Part shown: positions 44,794 through 54,449 of the stretch, one piece after another | How the letters are laid out: every line of letters starts with the position of its first letter | How positions within the stretch are numbered: position 1 is the first letter of the stretch | Source of the DNA: CG2-30-36-16 sp964372115 | Lineage (GTDB): Bacteria; Bacteroidota; Ignavibacteria; Ignavibacteriales; Ignavibacteriaceae | Direction of reading: 5' to 3' | Assembly: GCA_964372115.1 (NCBI GenBank) | Contig: CAYJPN010000002.1 | Coordinates: forward strand, 124,001 to 188,000 | DNA: 64,000 bases | Made by a program: the position numbers and the translations under genes | Notes under the pieces: generated by a model | Database searches by the model: none | Seen by the model: only the letters and a program-made list of their open reading frames with translations | Told to the model about the DNA's origin: nothing

Positions 44794-47670
44794 ATGAAAT
44801 TTAAATTTTTACTTTTGCTTTTACTTCTATCCTTGCTCTCTTCATTTACATTTGCCCAAACCGGTAAAATTGTTGGTAAAGTTTTAGATTTACAAACAGG
44901 AGAACCGTTAATTGGTGCAAATATTATAATTGAAGGAACAAGTTTAGGTGCGGCAACTAACGTCGATGGCGAATACATTATACTTAATGTTGCGCCAAAT
45001 ACTTACACGCTTCTTGCAAGGTACATTGGATATAAAACGGTAACGTTTAATAATATCCGCGTATCTGTAAACGTTACTACGGAAGCTAATTTTTCTTTAC
45101 CTTCTGATACGTACGAACTCGGCGAAGTAGTTGTTACGAGAATTAAACCGCTTGTTAATACCCAGGTTACTAACTCTATTAACATAGTTAGTGCGGAGGA
45201 TATAGAAAATATGCCGGTAAGAGGTGTTGCAAATGTTGTAAGCACGCAGGCTGGTACTGTTACTCAAGGCGGAAATATTTATGTAAGAGGAAGCCGTGCA
45301 GACCAGGTTTCTTACATTGTTGATGGTGTTTCTGTAACTAATGTGGTTTTTGGCGGGGCATCAACGCTTGGTATTCAAAATGCGGTAGAAGAAATACAGT
45401 TCCAGGCTGGTGGTTATTCCGCAGAGTATGGCGGAGCTAACGCAGGAATTGTATCCACCACTACAAAAACCGGTGCCGAAGATTATGAAATCGGCTTTGA
45501 AGCTATCACCGATAATTTTACCAAAGTTGGAGAAAAATTTCTCGGTACATATTCCTATGGCTATAGCGAGTACGTACTTACCGCCGGCGGACCTATCTTA
45601 CCTTCATACAAAAAATTAAGATTTTTTGTAGCGGCAAGTAATACTTTTAATAAAACCGGTGTTGGTTTTACCAAAGGATTAGATTTTAAAAATGTTTACG
45701 ATGTAGGTCTCGCAAACCCTGATACATTTAATATCTATTATCCTGACGGTTATAACCCTAACAATGCATCTAATACCTATCAATTTCAAGGTAATTTATT
45801 TTTAGATGCAAATCCATTCCAGATAAAGGTTAATGCAAGCTATAGGGTGAACGACCGGCGTCTTGGTGTTGGTAGAAATGCCATTGCTACGGTTAATCGT
45901 GCCGGGCAACAGCAGTCAAGCACCCTTACCGGAAGCTTAAAATTAACACATATAATTAGCACAAAAGCTTTTTATGATCTTATTGTAAATTATTACGATG
46001 ATTTTTTGGTTCAAATGGACCCATATTTAAAGCATAATATTACCGCATACGGCGATTCAGTTGAAAACGCTAAACTTGGTAATACCTTAAGAAGCGATGG
46101 TCAGTTTCAGACCAATCTTACTTTATTTGGTAATACCTTTTTGAGGGCTGAAAGACCGTATAATTATTACGAAAAGCGCCGCAACCAAACTATCGGCGGC
46201 ACAATCAATCTATTGTATCAAATAGGTGCACACCACGAACTTAAAACCGGCGGCGATTTTAAATATTACACCGTAAGAAGATATGCTCTTCCGGGCCCCT
46301 TCAGTATTGCAAGTTTAAGAGCTTCAATACCGGACGGCGTAATTAATGATTATTACAACAGACTTGATAACTATGGGTATGACGCAACTGGAAATATTTC
46401 AGATGACGGATTAACCGCTCCAAGACATCCTGTATTCGCAGCTTATTATATCCAGGATAAAATGGAATTTAGTGATCTTGTTGTTAATATGGGTCTCAGA
46501 TTGGACTATATTGACATAGACGGAAAAACATTTAAAGATCCGCACAACATCGTATTTACATCTGATAACTTAATAGACCCGGCTACTTTAGTAAATGTTG
46601 AACCGTTTACACAAATTAGTCCACGTCTTGGTTTTTCTTTCCCGGTTACAGAGCAAACCGTTTTCCATGCTCAGTATGGAAAGTTTGTTCAACAATCAAG
46701 GTTAAGAGATGTTTACCAGGGATATAACGTTGTTGCCGATAATATAAAAGGTGGTTTCGCCATCTCCGCTCCGGTTGGTTTTGGTCTGCGTCCCGAAAGA
46801 ACAACTCAATACGAAATCGGTTTCAAACAGCAGATTGGTTCCTCATTTGCGTTTGATATTACCGGTTTCTATAAAGATATAAAGGACCAAATACAAATCC
46901 GTTCGGTTTATGCAGATCCTTCTGCAAACCACAGGCAGTATTATGCATTTATTAATGGCGATTTTTCTACTGTTAAAGGCGTTGAACTAAAGTTTGATTT
47001 AAGAAGATCAAATAGACTTTCTGCCACTGTAGACTACACCTATTCTGACGCTCTTGGAACGGGTTCAAACCCATCCTCAAGTTTCAGACAGGTTTGGCAG
47101 TCGCCTACTGCAACACCTTTTTTCCCGCAGCAGGTTGCGCCGTTAGATTTTAATCAAACTCATACCGGCTTTATAAATATCGATTACCGTTTTGCAAAAG
47201 ATGACGGTCCTACATTTTTAGGAAGCAAAATTCTTGAGAGATTAGGTGCAAATTTACTTTTCTCGTTTACAAGTGGATTTAATTATACCCGTTGGGACGA
47301 CCAAAGTTTTGGAAACAGGGCTTTCCCTGTTGAACCGCTCAATGCTTCTACCACGCCATGGACATTCCAGCTTGATGCCAAAGTTGATAAAACTTTTGAA
47401 ATCGGGCCCTTTAATGCGAATATCTATGTGTGGGTAATTAATCTTCTTAACACGCAGAATGTTGTTGGCGTTTTTAACACATCCGGCGATGCTTACGATG
47501 ATGGTTGGTTGACCGGACCCGAAGGTACTAATCAAGTTGAATCTATTCGCAGCCAATATGGTGATGAACAGGCTCAACTTTATAAAGATATATACACAGC
47601 AATGAACTATGCCTCCGGAAATTTTGGTACACCAAGGCAAATTAGATTAGGTATTAGGCTAAATTATTAA
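44794..47670 (+). CDS. TonB-dependent outer-membrane receptor with carboxypeptidase-regulatory-like domain
   Basis: The 958-residue protein has a signal peptide (ends FTFAQ near residue 22) and a carboxypeptidase-D-regulatory-like beta domain (about 25-105: GKIVGKVLDLQTGEPLIGANI). A plug domain (about 115-235: IYVRGSRADQVSYIVDGVSV, EIQFQAGGYSAEYGGANAGIV) and a 22-strand barrel ending in IRLGIRLNY follow. It would import a ligand using TonB energy, or act in protein export as some SusC-like proteins do. No SusD gene is next to it; the following gene encodes a large secreted protein. AAGGAGAT lies before the ATG. Confidence 0.93.
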   Translation: MKFKFLLLLLLLSLLSSFTFAQTGKIVGKVLDLQTGEPLIGANIIIEGTSLGAATNVDGEYIILNVAPNTYTLLARYIGYKTVTFNNIRVSVNVTTEANFSLPSDTYELGEVVVTRIKPLVNTQVTNSINIVSAEDIENMPVRGVANVVSTQAGTVTQGGNIYVRGSRADQVSYIVDGVSVTNVVFGGASTLGIQNAVEEIQFQAGGYSAEYGGANAGIVSTTTKTGAEDYEIGFEAITDNFTKVGEKFLGTYSYGYSEYVLTAGGPILPSYKKLRFFVAASNTFNKTGVGFTKGLDFKNVYDVGLANPDTFNIYYPDGYNPNNASNTYQFQGNLFLDANPFQIKVNASYRVNDRRLGVGRNAIATVNRAGQQQSSTLTGSLKLTHIISTKAFYDLIVNYYDDFLVQMDPYLKHNITAYGDSVENAKLGNTLRSDGQFQTNLTLFGNTFLRAERPYNYYEKRRNQTIGGTINLLYQIGAHHELKTGGDFKYYTVRRYALPGPFSIASLRASIPDGVINDYYNRLDNYGYDATGNISDDGLTAPRHPVFAAYYIQDKMEFSDLVVNMGLRLDYIDIDGKTFKDPHNIVFTSDNLIDPATLVNVEPFTQISPRLGFSFPVTEQTVFHAQYGKFVQQSRLRDVYQGYNVVADNIKGGFAISAPVGFGLRPERTTQYEIGFKQQIGSSFAFDITGFYKDIKDQIQIRSVYADPSANHRQYYAFINGDFSTVKGVELKFDLRRSNRLSATVDYTYSDALGTGSNPSSSFRQVWQSPTATPFFPQQVAPLDFNQTHTGFINIDYRFAKDDGPTFLGSKILERLGANLLFSFTSGFNYTRWDDQSFGNRAFPVEPLNASTTPWTFQLDAKVDKTFEIGPFNANIYVWVINLLNTQNVVGVFNTSGDAYDDGWLTGPEGTNQVESIRSQYGDEQAQLYKDIYTAMNYASGNFGTPRQIRLGIRLNY

Positions 47671-47710
47671 AATTACCTGATATTATCTGATATTAATAAT
47701 GGAGATTAAA

Positions 47711-50700
47711 ATGAACAAAAAAATAATAAGTCTTTTGTCAGCTTTTCTGCTGATATTGGCTTTTCTCTCTCTCGGATTTAGAGGGGATGAAAAAAATAAT
47801 AAGATTAAAAAAGTCTCAACCAACGACGATTATCAATATATTGCTATTAACCAGATACTAATGTGGGTAGCTAATAATGGCGATGGTTCACACGATCCGG
47901 TTACAGATGCCAATGGCTTCTACTGGCCCGGAGGTTTACAAAACACAGGTAAATCTGCAATATTTGAAGATGGACTTGTGTTTGCCGGTAAAGTTGGTAG
48001 AGAAATAAGAATGAACGGTAATACCCATCGTCAGGGTCTACAAGCAGGTAAAATTCTTCCAAGCGGTGAGGCAGATAACCCCGGTTTGGAAAAATACCGT
48101 GTTTATAAAATAAGAAAAGGATGGGAGCTACTTCCTCCTGGTCCCGTAAGAGACGCTTATGAAAAAGACTATAACGAATGGCCTGTAGAAGACGGAGCTC
48201 CGTATGTTGATGTTGACGGCGATGGTTTGCCATCAGCCGGTGATACTCCTTATTTTATCGGCGATGAAGTACTCTGGTATGTTGCAAATGATTTGGATCC
48301 TAATAGAGCTACATTTACATATGGTACTTTACCGATGGGTCTTGAATTTCAGACCACAATATTTGGATTTCAGAGAACCGGTCCTTTGGGCGATATGGTT
48401 TTTAAGAAATATAGAATTGTAAATAAAGGAACTACAACCATACGCGACATGATACTCGGTTATTGGTCAGACACTGACATGGGCGATGCCAATGATGACT
48501 ATACTGGATGCGATACCGCATTAAGTTTAGGTTATACTTGGAATGCATCTAATAATGACGGTACTTATGGAACACCTCCGCCGGCGGTTGGATATGACTT
48601 TTTCCAGGGTCCAGTTGTTCCTGCTGGCGCTTTAGACAGCGCAAAATTTGATGGTAAATGGATTAAAGGTAAAAGGAATTTACCAATGACCGCATTTACT
48701 TTTTATTTGAATGGTATCGATCCTAGATTTGTCGATCCTCAGCAAGGCGTGCCAGCTGGTGCTATTGAGTTTTACAATTATCTTTCAGGAAAAGTCTGGA
48801 ACGGTGATCCGTTCATCGACCCGAATACAAACGATACTGTGAAAATTATTCTTGCCGGCGACCCTGTTGCGAAAACAGGTTGGTATGAAGGCGGTGGATT
48901 TCCCGGCGGTCCTCCTCCCGGAGATAGACGCCACGTGATGGGCTCCGGTCCATTTACAATGGTTCCCGGCGACACTCAGGAAATTGTAGTAGGGCTGGTA
49001 ATTGGTGTTGGCGCGAGCAATCTTAATTCTATTACTGTGTTAAAGGAAAAAGATATTGCTGCTCAGATAGCCTACGATCTTGATTTTAACCTGACGCCTG
49101 CACCGCCTTCGCCGAATCTTACAGCAGTTCCCGGTGATAGAAAAATTACTCTTACCTGGGAAATGAATGCTGAAAGTTACCACGCCTTCGACCCGATTAT
49201 ACCAGATACAATTCGGTTAAATGTAAACGGTAATGTTATTGTGTTCCCGGTGGGAACTAATAAGTATTATGATTTCGAAGGTTACCAGGTTTGGCAATTT
49301 AAAGATATAGCAGGTACAGAGCCGAAGTTATTGGCAACTTTCGATAAAACAAATGGAATTATTGAAATCAGAAATTTTCAATATGATTCTATTTTTGTAA
49401 ACGGCGGTCATCAAAATGTTGAGCCTTACATCACTGGTAATGATGAAGGATTGAGAAGACATTATGTTATATCTTCCGATGCTTATAGCAATGGGCCGTT
49501 ATACAATGCTAACCCCTATTATTTCGCGGTTACTGCTTATGGTTTTTCCAGATTCAGCGATCCGCCAATATTGGAAAGCACACCGGCTATCATTGAAGTA
49601 TTGCCCAGTACAGATAAAATAGACGCTTTCTATTCATATCCCGATGGAAGCAACATTGATTTGCAACAGACTGTTGGAGTGACAGACGCACGCGTACGAT
49701 TTAAAGTATTAAACCAGGATGAATTGACTGGTCATACATACAATGTTAAATTCTATAAAAACAGTGGTGACACGTTAGCATATATGCTAATAGACAAAAC
49801 TACAGGTGATACACTTTTAACAAATCAAACATCTTACGGAGCAAATACTCCTATTACGGCGGGTGATGCTACTCCTCACCCGGTCGATACTCTTCATAAC
49901 CCGGTTGTTGATGGCTTTACACTAATTGTAGAGAATACAGGTAAAGACAGTCTCGATTTCAAGACAACAAAATATGGCGTAAAAGGTATATATGAAGTAA
50001 AAGGACCGGGCGGTGTTGAAATGTCTGATCCGATAAACGTATATCGTAACCTTAATTCGACCGGCAAATGGTCAGTAGTTGCAAAAAGTTCTAATCAAAG
50101 TTTAATCTTCCAGGCTACTCAGGCTAAAGAAGGATTAGGCTATAACAACTATGAATTACGATTTACTGATTCATCATACTTCTTTGCTACCGGCTACCAG
50201 ATTGGTTTTGTTCCGGTAATTAAGAAAGATACATTGAGCAAAATCGCTAAAGTACCGTTCCAGGTATTTAATACAGGCAGGTTACCTAACGATACAACTC
50301 ACCAGTTAATGGTTAAGGTACTTGATAATTCAAGGATTGATCCTACACTGGCTATTCCGAACCATAAATGGTCACATTTGTCGAACGATTCATGGGAACA
50401 AATCTTTGCGTACACAGCGCCATTTGATGTTCAAAATCCACCGGATATTTCTCCTCTTTCACTTGAAGAGGACTTTAATTTCGGTTCACTTGCATTTGTT
50501 GGCGAAATTCCAGAAAAAGGAACAGTTATTAGAATAGAGGCTTGGAAACCTATTGTTGCCGGTGACGAATTCGCTGGTACAGCAATTGCGCCAAAACTAA
50601 GCGATCCTGAAACCGGAAAGGTGAATGTAAATAACATTTCGGTTTTCCCAAATCCTTATTTCGGCTCAAACAATCTGGAAAGAGATAAATACCAGAGATT

Positions 50701-50941
50701 CATGAGGTTTACAAATCTACCTACAAATATTACAATTAGAATCTTTTCTTTAGCAGGTGTTTTCATACAAAGAATAGAGAAAAATGACAACAATCCATAT
50801 ATTGATTGGAATCTTCGTAATAAAGATGGATTACCAGTTGCCAGTGGTGTGTATCTTGCATATTTAGATATGCCCGGCGTTGGTACAAAGGTTATGAAGT
50901 TAGCAGTAATTATGGAAACACAATATATAGATAGGTTATAA
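47711..50941 (+). CDS. large secreted protein with T9SS-like C-terminal domain
   Basis: About 1,076 residues. GGAGA six bases before the ATG at 47711 sets the start; the hydrophobic signal KIISLLSAFLLILAFLSLGF follows. The body has Asp-rich, calcium-site-like loops (DVDGDGLPSAGD near residue 165), a fibronectin-III-like segment (PPSPNLTAVPGDRKITLTWEM) and further beta domains. The C-terminus, VFPNPYFGSNN, ITIRIFSLAG, VASGVYLAYLDMPG, is a variant of the type A T9SS sorting domain. In position it replaces the SusD of SusCD pairs. I cannot assign a function; a surface ligand-binding partner of the receptor is a guess. Confidence 0.82.
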   Translation: MNKKIISLLSAFLLILAFLSLGFRGDEKNNKIKKVSTNDDYQYIAINQILMWVANNGDGSHDPVTDANGFYWPGGLQNTGKSAIFEDGLVFAGKVGREIRMNGNTHRQGLQAGKILPSGEADNPGLEKYRVYKIRKGWELLPPGPVRDAYEKDYNEWPVEDGAPYVDVDGDGLPSAGDTPYFIGDEVLWYVANDLDPNRATFTYGTLPMGLEFQTTIFGFQRTGPLGDMVFKKYRIVNKGTTTIRDMILGYWSDTDMGDANDDYTGCDTALSLGYTWNASNNDGTYGTPPPAVGYDFFQGPVVPAGALDSAKFDGKWIKGKRNLPMTAFTFYLNGIDPRFVDPQQGVPAGAIEFYNYLSGKVWNGDPFIDPNTNDTVKIILAGDPVAKTGWYEGGGFPGGPPPGDRRHVMGSGPFTMVPGDTQEIVVGLVIGVGASNLNSITVLKEKDIAAQIAYDLDFNLTPAPPSPNLTAVPGDRKITLTWEMNAESYHAFDPIIPDTIRLNVNGNVIVFPVGTNKYYDFEGYQVWQFKDIAGTEPKLLATFDKTNGIIEIRNFQYDSIFVNGGHQNVEPYITGNDEGLRRHYVISSDAYSNGPLYNANPYYFAVTAYGFSRFSDPPILESTPAIIEVLPSTDKIDAFYSYPDGSNIDLQQTVGVTDARVRFKVLNQDELTGHTYNVKFYKNSGDTLAYMLIDKTTGDTLLTNQTSYGANTPITAGDATPHPVDTLHNPVVDGFTLIVENTGKDSLDFKTTKYGVKGIYEVKGPGGVEMSDPINVYRNLNSTGKWSVVAKSSNQSLIFQATQAKEGLGYNNYELRFTDSSYFFATGYQIGFVPVIKKDTLSKIAKVPFQVFNTGRLPNDTTHQLMVKVLDNSRIDPTLAIPNHKWSHLSNDSWEQIFAYTAPFDVQNPPDISPLSLEEDFNFGSLAFVGEIPEKGTVIRIEAWKPIVAGDEFAGTAIAPKLSDPETGKVNVNNISVFPNPYFGSNNLERDKYQRFMRFTNLPTNITIRIFSLAGVFIQRIEKNDNNPYIDWNLRNKDGLPVASGVYLAYLDMPGVGTKVMKLAVIMETQYIDRL

Positions 50942-50943
50942 TT

Positions 50944-50969
50944 TATAGGGGGAGATAACTCTCCCTATA
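50944..50969 (+). other. intra-operon hairpin between the large secreted protein and PorV-like genes
   Basis: TATAGGGGGAGA pairs with TCTCCCTATA (one G bulged) across a TAAC loop. No T-tract follows, so it is more likely an mRNA stability or processing element than a terminator. TATAAT follows at 50971-50976 without a matching -35. Confidence 0.5.
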
Positions 50970-50999
50970 CTATAATCAAACTTTAAAGGAGATTAAAAA

Positions 51000-52034
51000 A
51001 TGTTTAAATACACTACAACAATAATCAAAATATTCTTACTAACATTGTTGATGTTGGTGGATGTTTTTGCGAGCGGTGGAAAGCGAAACGGAACGGCGGG
51101 CGCCCAAGAATTGTTGATACCGGTCGGTGCTCGCGGTATGGCTATGAGAGGCGCATACATTTCAGGACTTGAGGGTATTGAAGCTATATATTATAACCCT
51201 GCAGGTCTTGGAGTAACAAAATTCGGTACCGAAGCTATGTTTTCACATATGTCGTATCTTGCAGATATCGGAGTGTCGTATGCTGCAGTTGCAACGAATT
51301 TTGAAGGTTTAGGTTCTCTTGCATTCAGTGTAAAATCGATTGACTTTGGAGAAATACCGGTTACTACAACGGAAAACCAGTCTGGTACCGGCGCCACATT
51401 TTCTCCATTGTTTGTAACTCTCGGTATTACATATGCTAATGCGTTAACCGACAGAATACATGTAGGCGTTACCGTTAATGTAGTTTCTGAAAAAATAATG
51501 AATACCGGCGCTACCGGTGTATCATTTGATGCCGGCGTTCAATACAATGGTATTGCAGAAATTGAAGGATTAAAATTAGGTGTTGTTCTTAAAAATTTCG
51601 GTCCCCAAATGAAATTTGATGGACCTGACTTGTTAAGACAAGCAGAAGCAATATCCGGTTTAAGAGGAACACAGTTCTACAAAGTAGATGCTGCGGGGTT
51701 CGAACTTCCTTCGCAGATAGAACTTGGTTTGGGTTATGAAAGCACTTTTGCCGATGACTTCAAAGCTGTTTTAGCTACATCATTTCAAAATAATAACTTT
51801 GCCAATGATGAATATAAAATTGCCGCAGAAATCGGTTTTAAGGATCTTTTCTTCTTGCGCGGCGGTTATGCCTTTGCGCCGGATGCAACTAATGACGATG
51901 AAAATATTTTTGGCCCAACATTTGGCGCCGGCTTTAATGTAGACGCAGGCATAAACATTACAGTTGATTATGCTTATAGAACGGCAAGATATTTTGATGC
52001 TAACCATATGTTCTCTGTAAAACTTGGTTTTTAA
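51000..52034 (+). CDS. PorV/PorQ-family outer-membrane protein
   Basis: The 344-residue beta-barrel protein has a signal peptide and then GTAGAQELLIPVGARGMAMRGAYISGLEGIEAIYYNPAGLG, the start typical of PorV/PorQ and UPF0164-like FadL-related barrels. PorV is the shuttle that carries T9SS substrates to the attachment complex in Porphyromonas. Here it directly follows a gene for a protein with a T9SS-like tail, so a dedicated shuttle is plausible. Strong AAAGGAGA lies 8 bases before the ATG. A terminator follows. Confidence 0.85.
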   Translation: MFKYTTTIIKIFLLTLLMLVDVFASGGKRNGTAGAQELLIPVGARGMAMRGAYISGLEGIEAIYYNPAGLGVTKFGTEAMFSHMSYLADIGVSYAAVATNFEGLGSLAFSVKSIDFGEIPVTTTENQSGTGATFSPLFVTLGITYANALTDRIHVGVTVNVVSEKIMNTGATGVSFDAGVQYNGIAEIEGLKLGVVLKNFGPQMKFDGPDLLRQAEAISGLRGTQFYKVDAAGFELPSQIELGLGYESTFADDFKAVLATSFQNNNFANDEYKIAAEIGFKDLFFLRGGYAFAPDATNDDENIFGPTFGAGFNVDAGINITVDYAYRTARYFDANHMFSVKLGF

Positions 52035-52058
52035 TTACCAATAAGTAAGTTCAATTAA

Positions 52059-52086
52059 AAAAGGCTGGTTTACTCCAGCCTTTTCT
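52059..52086 (+). terminator. rho-independent terminator after the PorV-like gene
   Basis: AAAAGGCTGG pairs with CCAGCCTTTT over a 6-nt loop, then TCTTT. It is symmetrical and could work in both directions. The GWxTD gene starts 15 bases later. Confidence 0.85.
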
Positions 52087-52100
52087 TTAAAGATATAATC

Positions 52101-53468
52101 ATGAAAAAATTACTATTTTATTTAATAGTTTCTTCCGTTTTTACTTTCGGGCAAAATAAATTTAAAGTTGATTTTGATTATGCCCGTTTTATGTACGATC
52201 AGAATAATGCTTATTTAGAAGTTTATTATTCTTTCTATCAGCCCGAACTTAAAGTGACCGCAGTTGATGAAAAACTTAAAGTCGGAGGCAGACTTTTAGT
52301 TCAAATGCTCAACACGCAATCTGGCGAATTCGCCATTAATAAAGAATTCCGGTTTTATAATGATGTAGATACTAATAATATTAGTGCTGCATCAAAAAGC
52401 TTAACCGGCAATATTGGTTTTGTTGTTCCGATAGGGGAATACCGGTGTCTTTTATTTGGCAGCGATTCATACGATTCTACAAAAATTGATTCAATTTCAT
52501 TTCCATTAAAAATTACTGCCCTTCCTGAAGAAAGAGTATCGATAAGCGATTTAGAACTTGCCAGTACAATTCAGCAGTCGGATGATAAAAAATCAATATT
52601 TTACAAAAATACTTACGAAGTAGTACCACATCCCGGAATAATTTACGGTGCATCAGTGCCTGTAATATATTTTTATGCCGAGTTGTATAACCTTGATAAA
52701 AATATTGGTTCTGAAACTTTTAAACTTGAACAAATATTAGTGAATTCGAACGGCAAAAATGTCTACAAAAAGAAAAAAATTGTTCCGCGCAGAACTTCAA
52801 CTATGGTTGAAGTTGGCGCTATTAACTCAATGAAATTTCCTTCAGGCTCTTATACTTTGGCAATTACCGTCAGCGATTCTATAAAAAACATAACGGTTTA
52901 TTCGGCGAAAAAATTGTTTGTTTATAATCCGTCAGTTGTTGATTCATCAGTGTATAATGTTGGCGACAATAAGCTATTATTTAGCGAGTTTGCGTCTATG
53001 TCCGATGAAGAATTAAATCAAAATTTTGCCATTGCAAAGTATATTGCCACGAGTCAAGAAATTACTCAATGGAATAAACTTTCAAGCGAAGAAGGGAAAC
53101 AGAAATTTTTATTTGATTTCTGGAGAGGGCGCGATCAAATTCTTGAAACACCGGGGAACGAGTACCAGCGCGATTATATGCGCCGTGTGGAGTATGCAAA
53201 CGAACATTTTAGCAATATACAGCGTAAAGGTTGGAAGACCGATAGAGGACGTGTATTTGTTACATACGGCGAACCGAGCGAGATTGAAAGATATCCCAAC
53301 CAGGTTGACACAAAGCCATACGAAACATGGATTTACCATCAATTAGAAGGGGGCGTTATTTTTGTTTTTGCAGATCTTACAGGTTTTTCCGATTATCAGT
53401 TAATTCATTCCACAATGCGGGGTGAGCTTTCCGATGATAGCTGGCAACGAAAGATAACTACAAATTAA
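52101..53468 (+). CDS. GWxTD domain-containing exported protein
   Basis: The 455-residue protein has a signal peptide (ends TFGQ near residue 18), beta-rich N-terminal domains and a C-terminal GWxTD domain: FDFWRGRDQ, YMRRVEYANEHFS, then GWKTDRGRVFVTYGEPSEIERYPN, WIYHQLEGGVIFVF. GWxTD proteins are found in Acidobacteria, Ignavibacteria and relatives; their function is unknown. It is placed after a PorV-like gene, consistent with an envelope role. A terminator directly follows the stop. Confidence 0.88.
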   Translation: MKKLLFYLIVSSVFTFGQNKFKVDFDYARFMYDQNNAYLEVYYSFYQPELKVTAVDEKLKVGGRLLVQMLNTQSGEFAINKEFRFYNDVDTNNISAASKSLTGNIGFVVPIGEYRCLLFGSDSYDSTKIDSISFPLKITALPEERVSISDLELASTIQQSDDKKSIFYKNTYEVVPHPGIIYGASVPVIYFYAELYNLDKNIGSETFKLEQILVNSNGKNVYKKKKIVPRRTSTMVEVGAINSMKFPSGSYTLAITVSDSIKNITVYSAKKLFVYNPSVVDSSVYNVGDNKLLFSEFASMSDEELNQNFAIAKYIATSQEITQWNKLSSEEGKQKFLFDFWRGRDQILETPGNEYQRDYMRRVEYANEHFSNIQRKGWKTDRGRVFVTYGEPSEIERYPNQVDTKPYETWIYHQLEGGVIFVFADLTGFSDYQLIHSTMRGELSDDSWQRKITTN

Positions 53469-53473
53469 ATTTA

Positions 53474-53502
53474 GCCCCCTTCTTTTTAATGGGGGTTTTT
53501 TT
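53474..53502 (+). terminator. rho-independent terminator after the GWxTD gene
   Basis: CCCCC pairs with GGGGG over an 11-nt loop, followed by seven Ts. It lies five bases after the stop. Confidence 0.85.
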
Positions 53503-53543
53503 ATTTAAATATTTTAGACTTAAGTTTTAAACATAAGTTTAAC

Positions 53544-53551
53544 TATTTTTG
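53544..53551 (+). promoter_or_regulatory. TAnnTTTG promoter motif before the acyltransferase gene
   Basis: TATTTTTG ends 24 bases before the GTG start at 53575 and follows the terminator of the preceding gene, so it is well placed for a new transcript. Confidence 0.5.
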
Positions 53552-53574
53552 TAACTCAAAAATTTAAGTTTCCG

Positions 53575-54444
53575 GTGCAAAATAAATTAGAATATCTTTT
53601 GTTCATTTCGTTCAGTTATTTATTTAAACTTATTGGTTTAAAAAATACACGGAAATTTGCCAAACTTCTCGGTACTATTTTCTTTTATCTAATACCAATC
53701 CGCAAAAAAACTGTTCTTGAAAATCTAGGAACTGCATTCCCGCATTTTGATGAAGTTAAAATAAATAGGATAGCGCGCGATAATTATAAAAGTGTTTCAA
53801 CGGCATTTATGGAGATACTGTATATGCCCTGGATGACTAAAAAGCAGATTGATGATGCAGTACAATGTTCCAACACAAATTTTATACTCGAAAAACATAA
53901 AGAGAATAAAGGATTAATTTTACTTTCGGCACATTTTGGTAATTGGGAGTATATCGCAGCGTCTACAGCTTCACATATAAAAATGCCTGTTTCCGCAATT
54001 GTAAAAGCGCAGCGAAATCCATACGTTGATAATTGGATTTCGAAAATGAGAACAGAAAGAAATGTAAAGGTTGTATATCTCGGTGTGTCGGTTCGTAATA
54101 TTTATAAAGAATTGCTCGATAAAAACAATGTTGCAATTATAGCCGACCAGCGAGGGTCGAGAGAAGGCGAAAGGGTTATGTTTTTCGGAAAACCCACTTC
54201 CATTTATCAAGGTACCGCTATGCTTGCTTTAAAGAGCGGCGCTCCCATTTTGTACGGTATTGCTATTCGTCAGCCAGACGGAACATACAAAGCCGACATG
54301 GTTGAAATAAGCAAGGAAAACCTACCCGAAAAAGAAGAGGACAAAATAAGGGAGCTTACCCAGCGGCACATTGCTCACCTTGAAAAAACAATAAGGGAAC
54401 ACCCCGAACAATGGCTATGGCAGCACAAAATATGGAAGTATTAA
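53575..54444 (+). CDS. LpxL/HtrB-type lysophospholipid or lipid A acyltransferase
   Basis: The 289-residue protein has an N-terminal hydrophobic stretch and the HX4E catalytic motif of the lipid A late acyltransferases (His120-FGNW-Glu125). AIIADQRGSREG and VMFFGKPTSIYQGTAMLALKSGAPILY follow. It would add a secondary acyl chain to lipid A or a related lipid at the inner membrane. The start is GTG; no ATG gives a complete N-terminus. The next gene, a GT9 heptosyltransferase, fits an LPS context. Confidence 0.9.
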   Translation: MQNKLEYLLFISFSYLFKLIGLKNTRKFAKLLGTIFFYLIPIRKKTVLENLGTAFPHFDEVKINRIARDNYKSVSTAFMEILYMPWMTKKQIDDAVQCSNTNFILEKHKENKGLILLSAHFGNWEYIAASTASHIKMPVSAIVKAQRNPYVDNWISKMRTERNVKVVYLGVSVRNIYKELLDKNNVAIIADQRGSREGERVMFFGKPTSIYQGTAMLALKSGAPILYGIAIRQPDGTYKADMVEISKENLPEKEEDKIRELTQRHIAHLEKTIREHPEQWLWQHKIWKY

Positions 54445-54449
54445 TCCGT

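Noticed and set aside
44794..50941. SusC/SusD pair
   Set aside because: The second protein has no lipobox and no TPR-like SusD fold that I can see, and it has a T9SS-like C-terminus. I keep the receptor as a general TonB-dependent protein.
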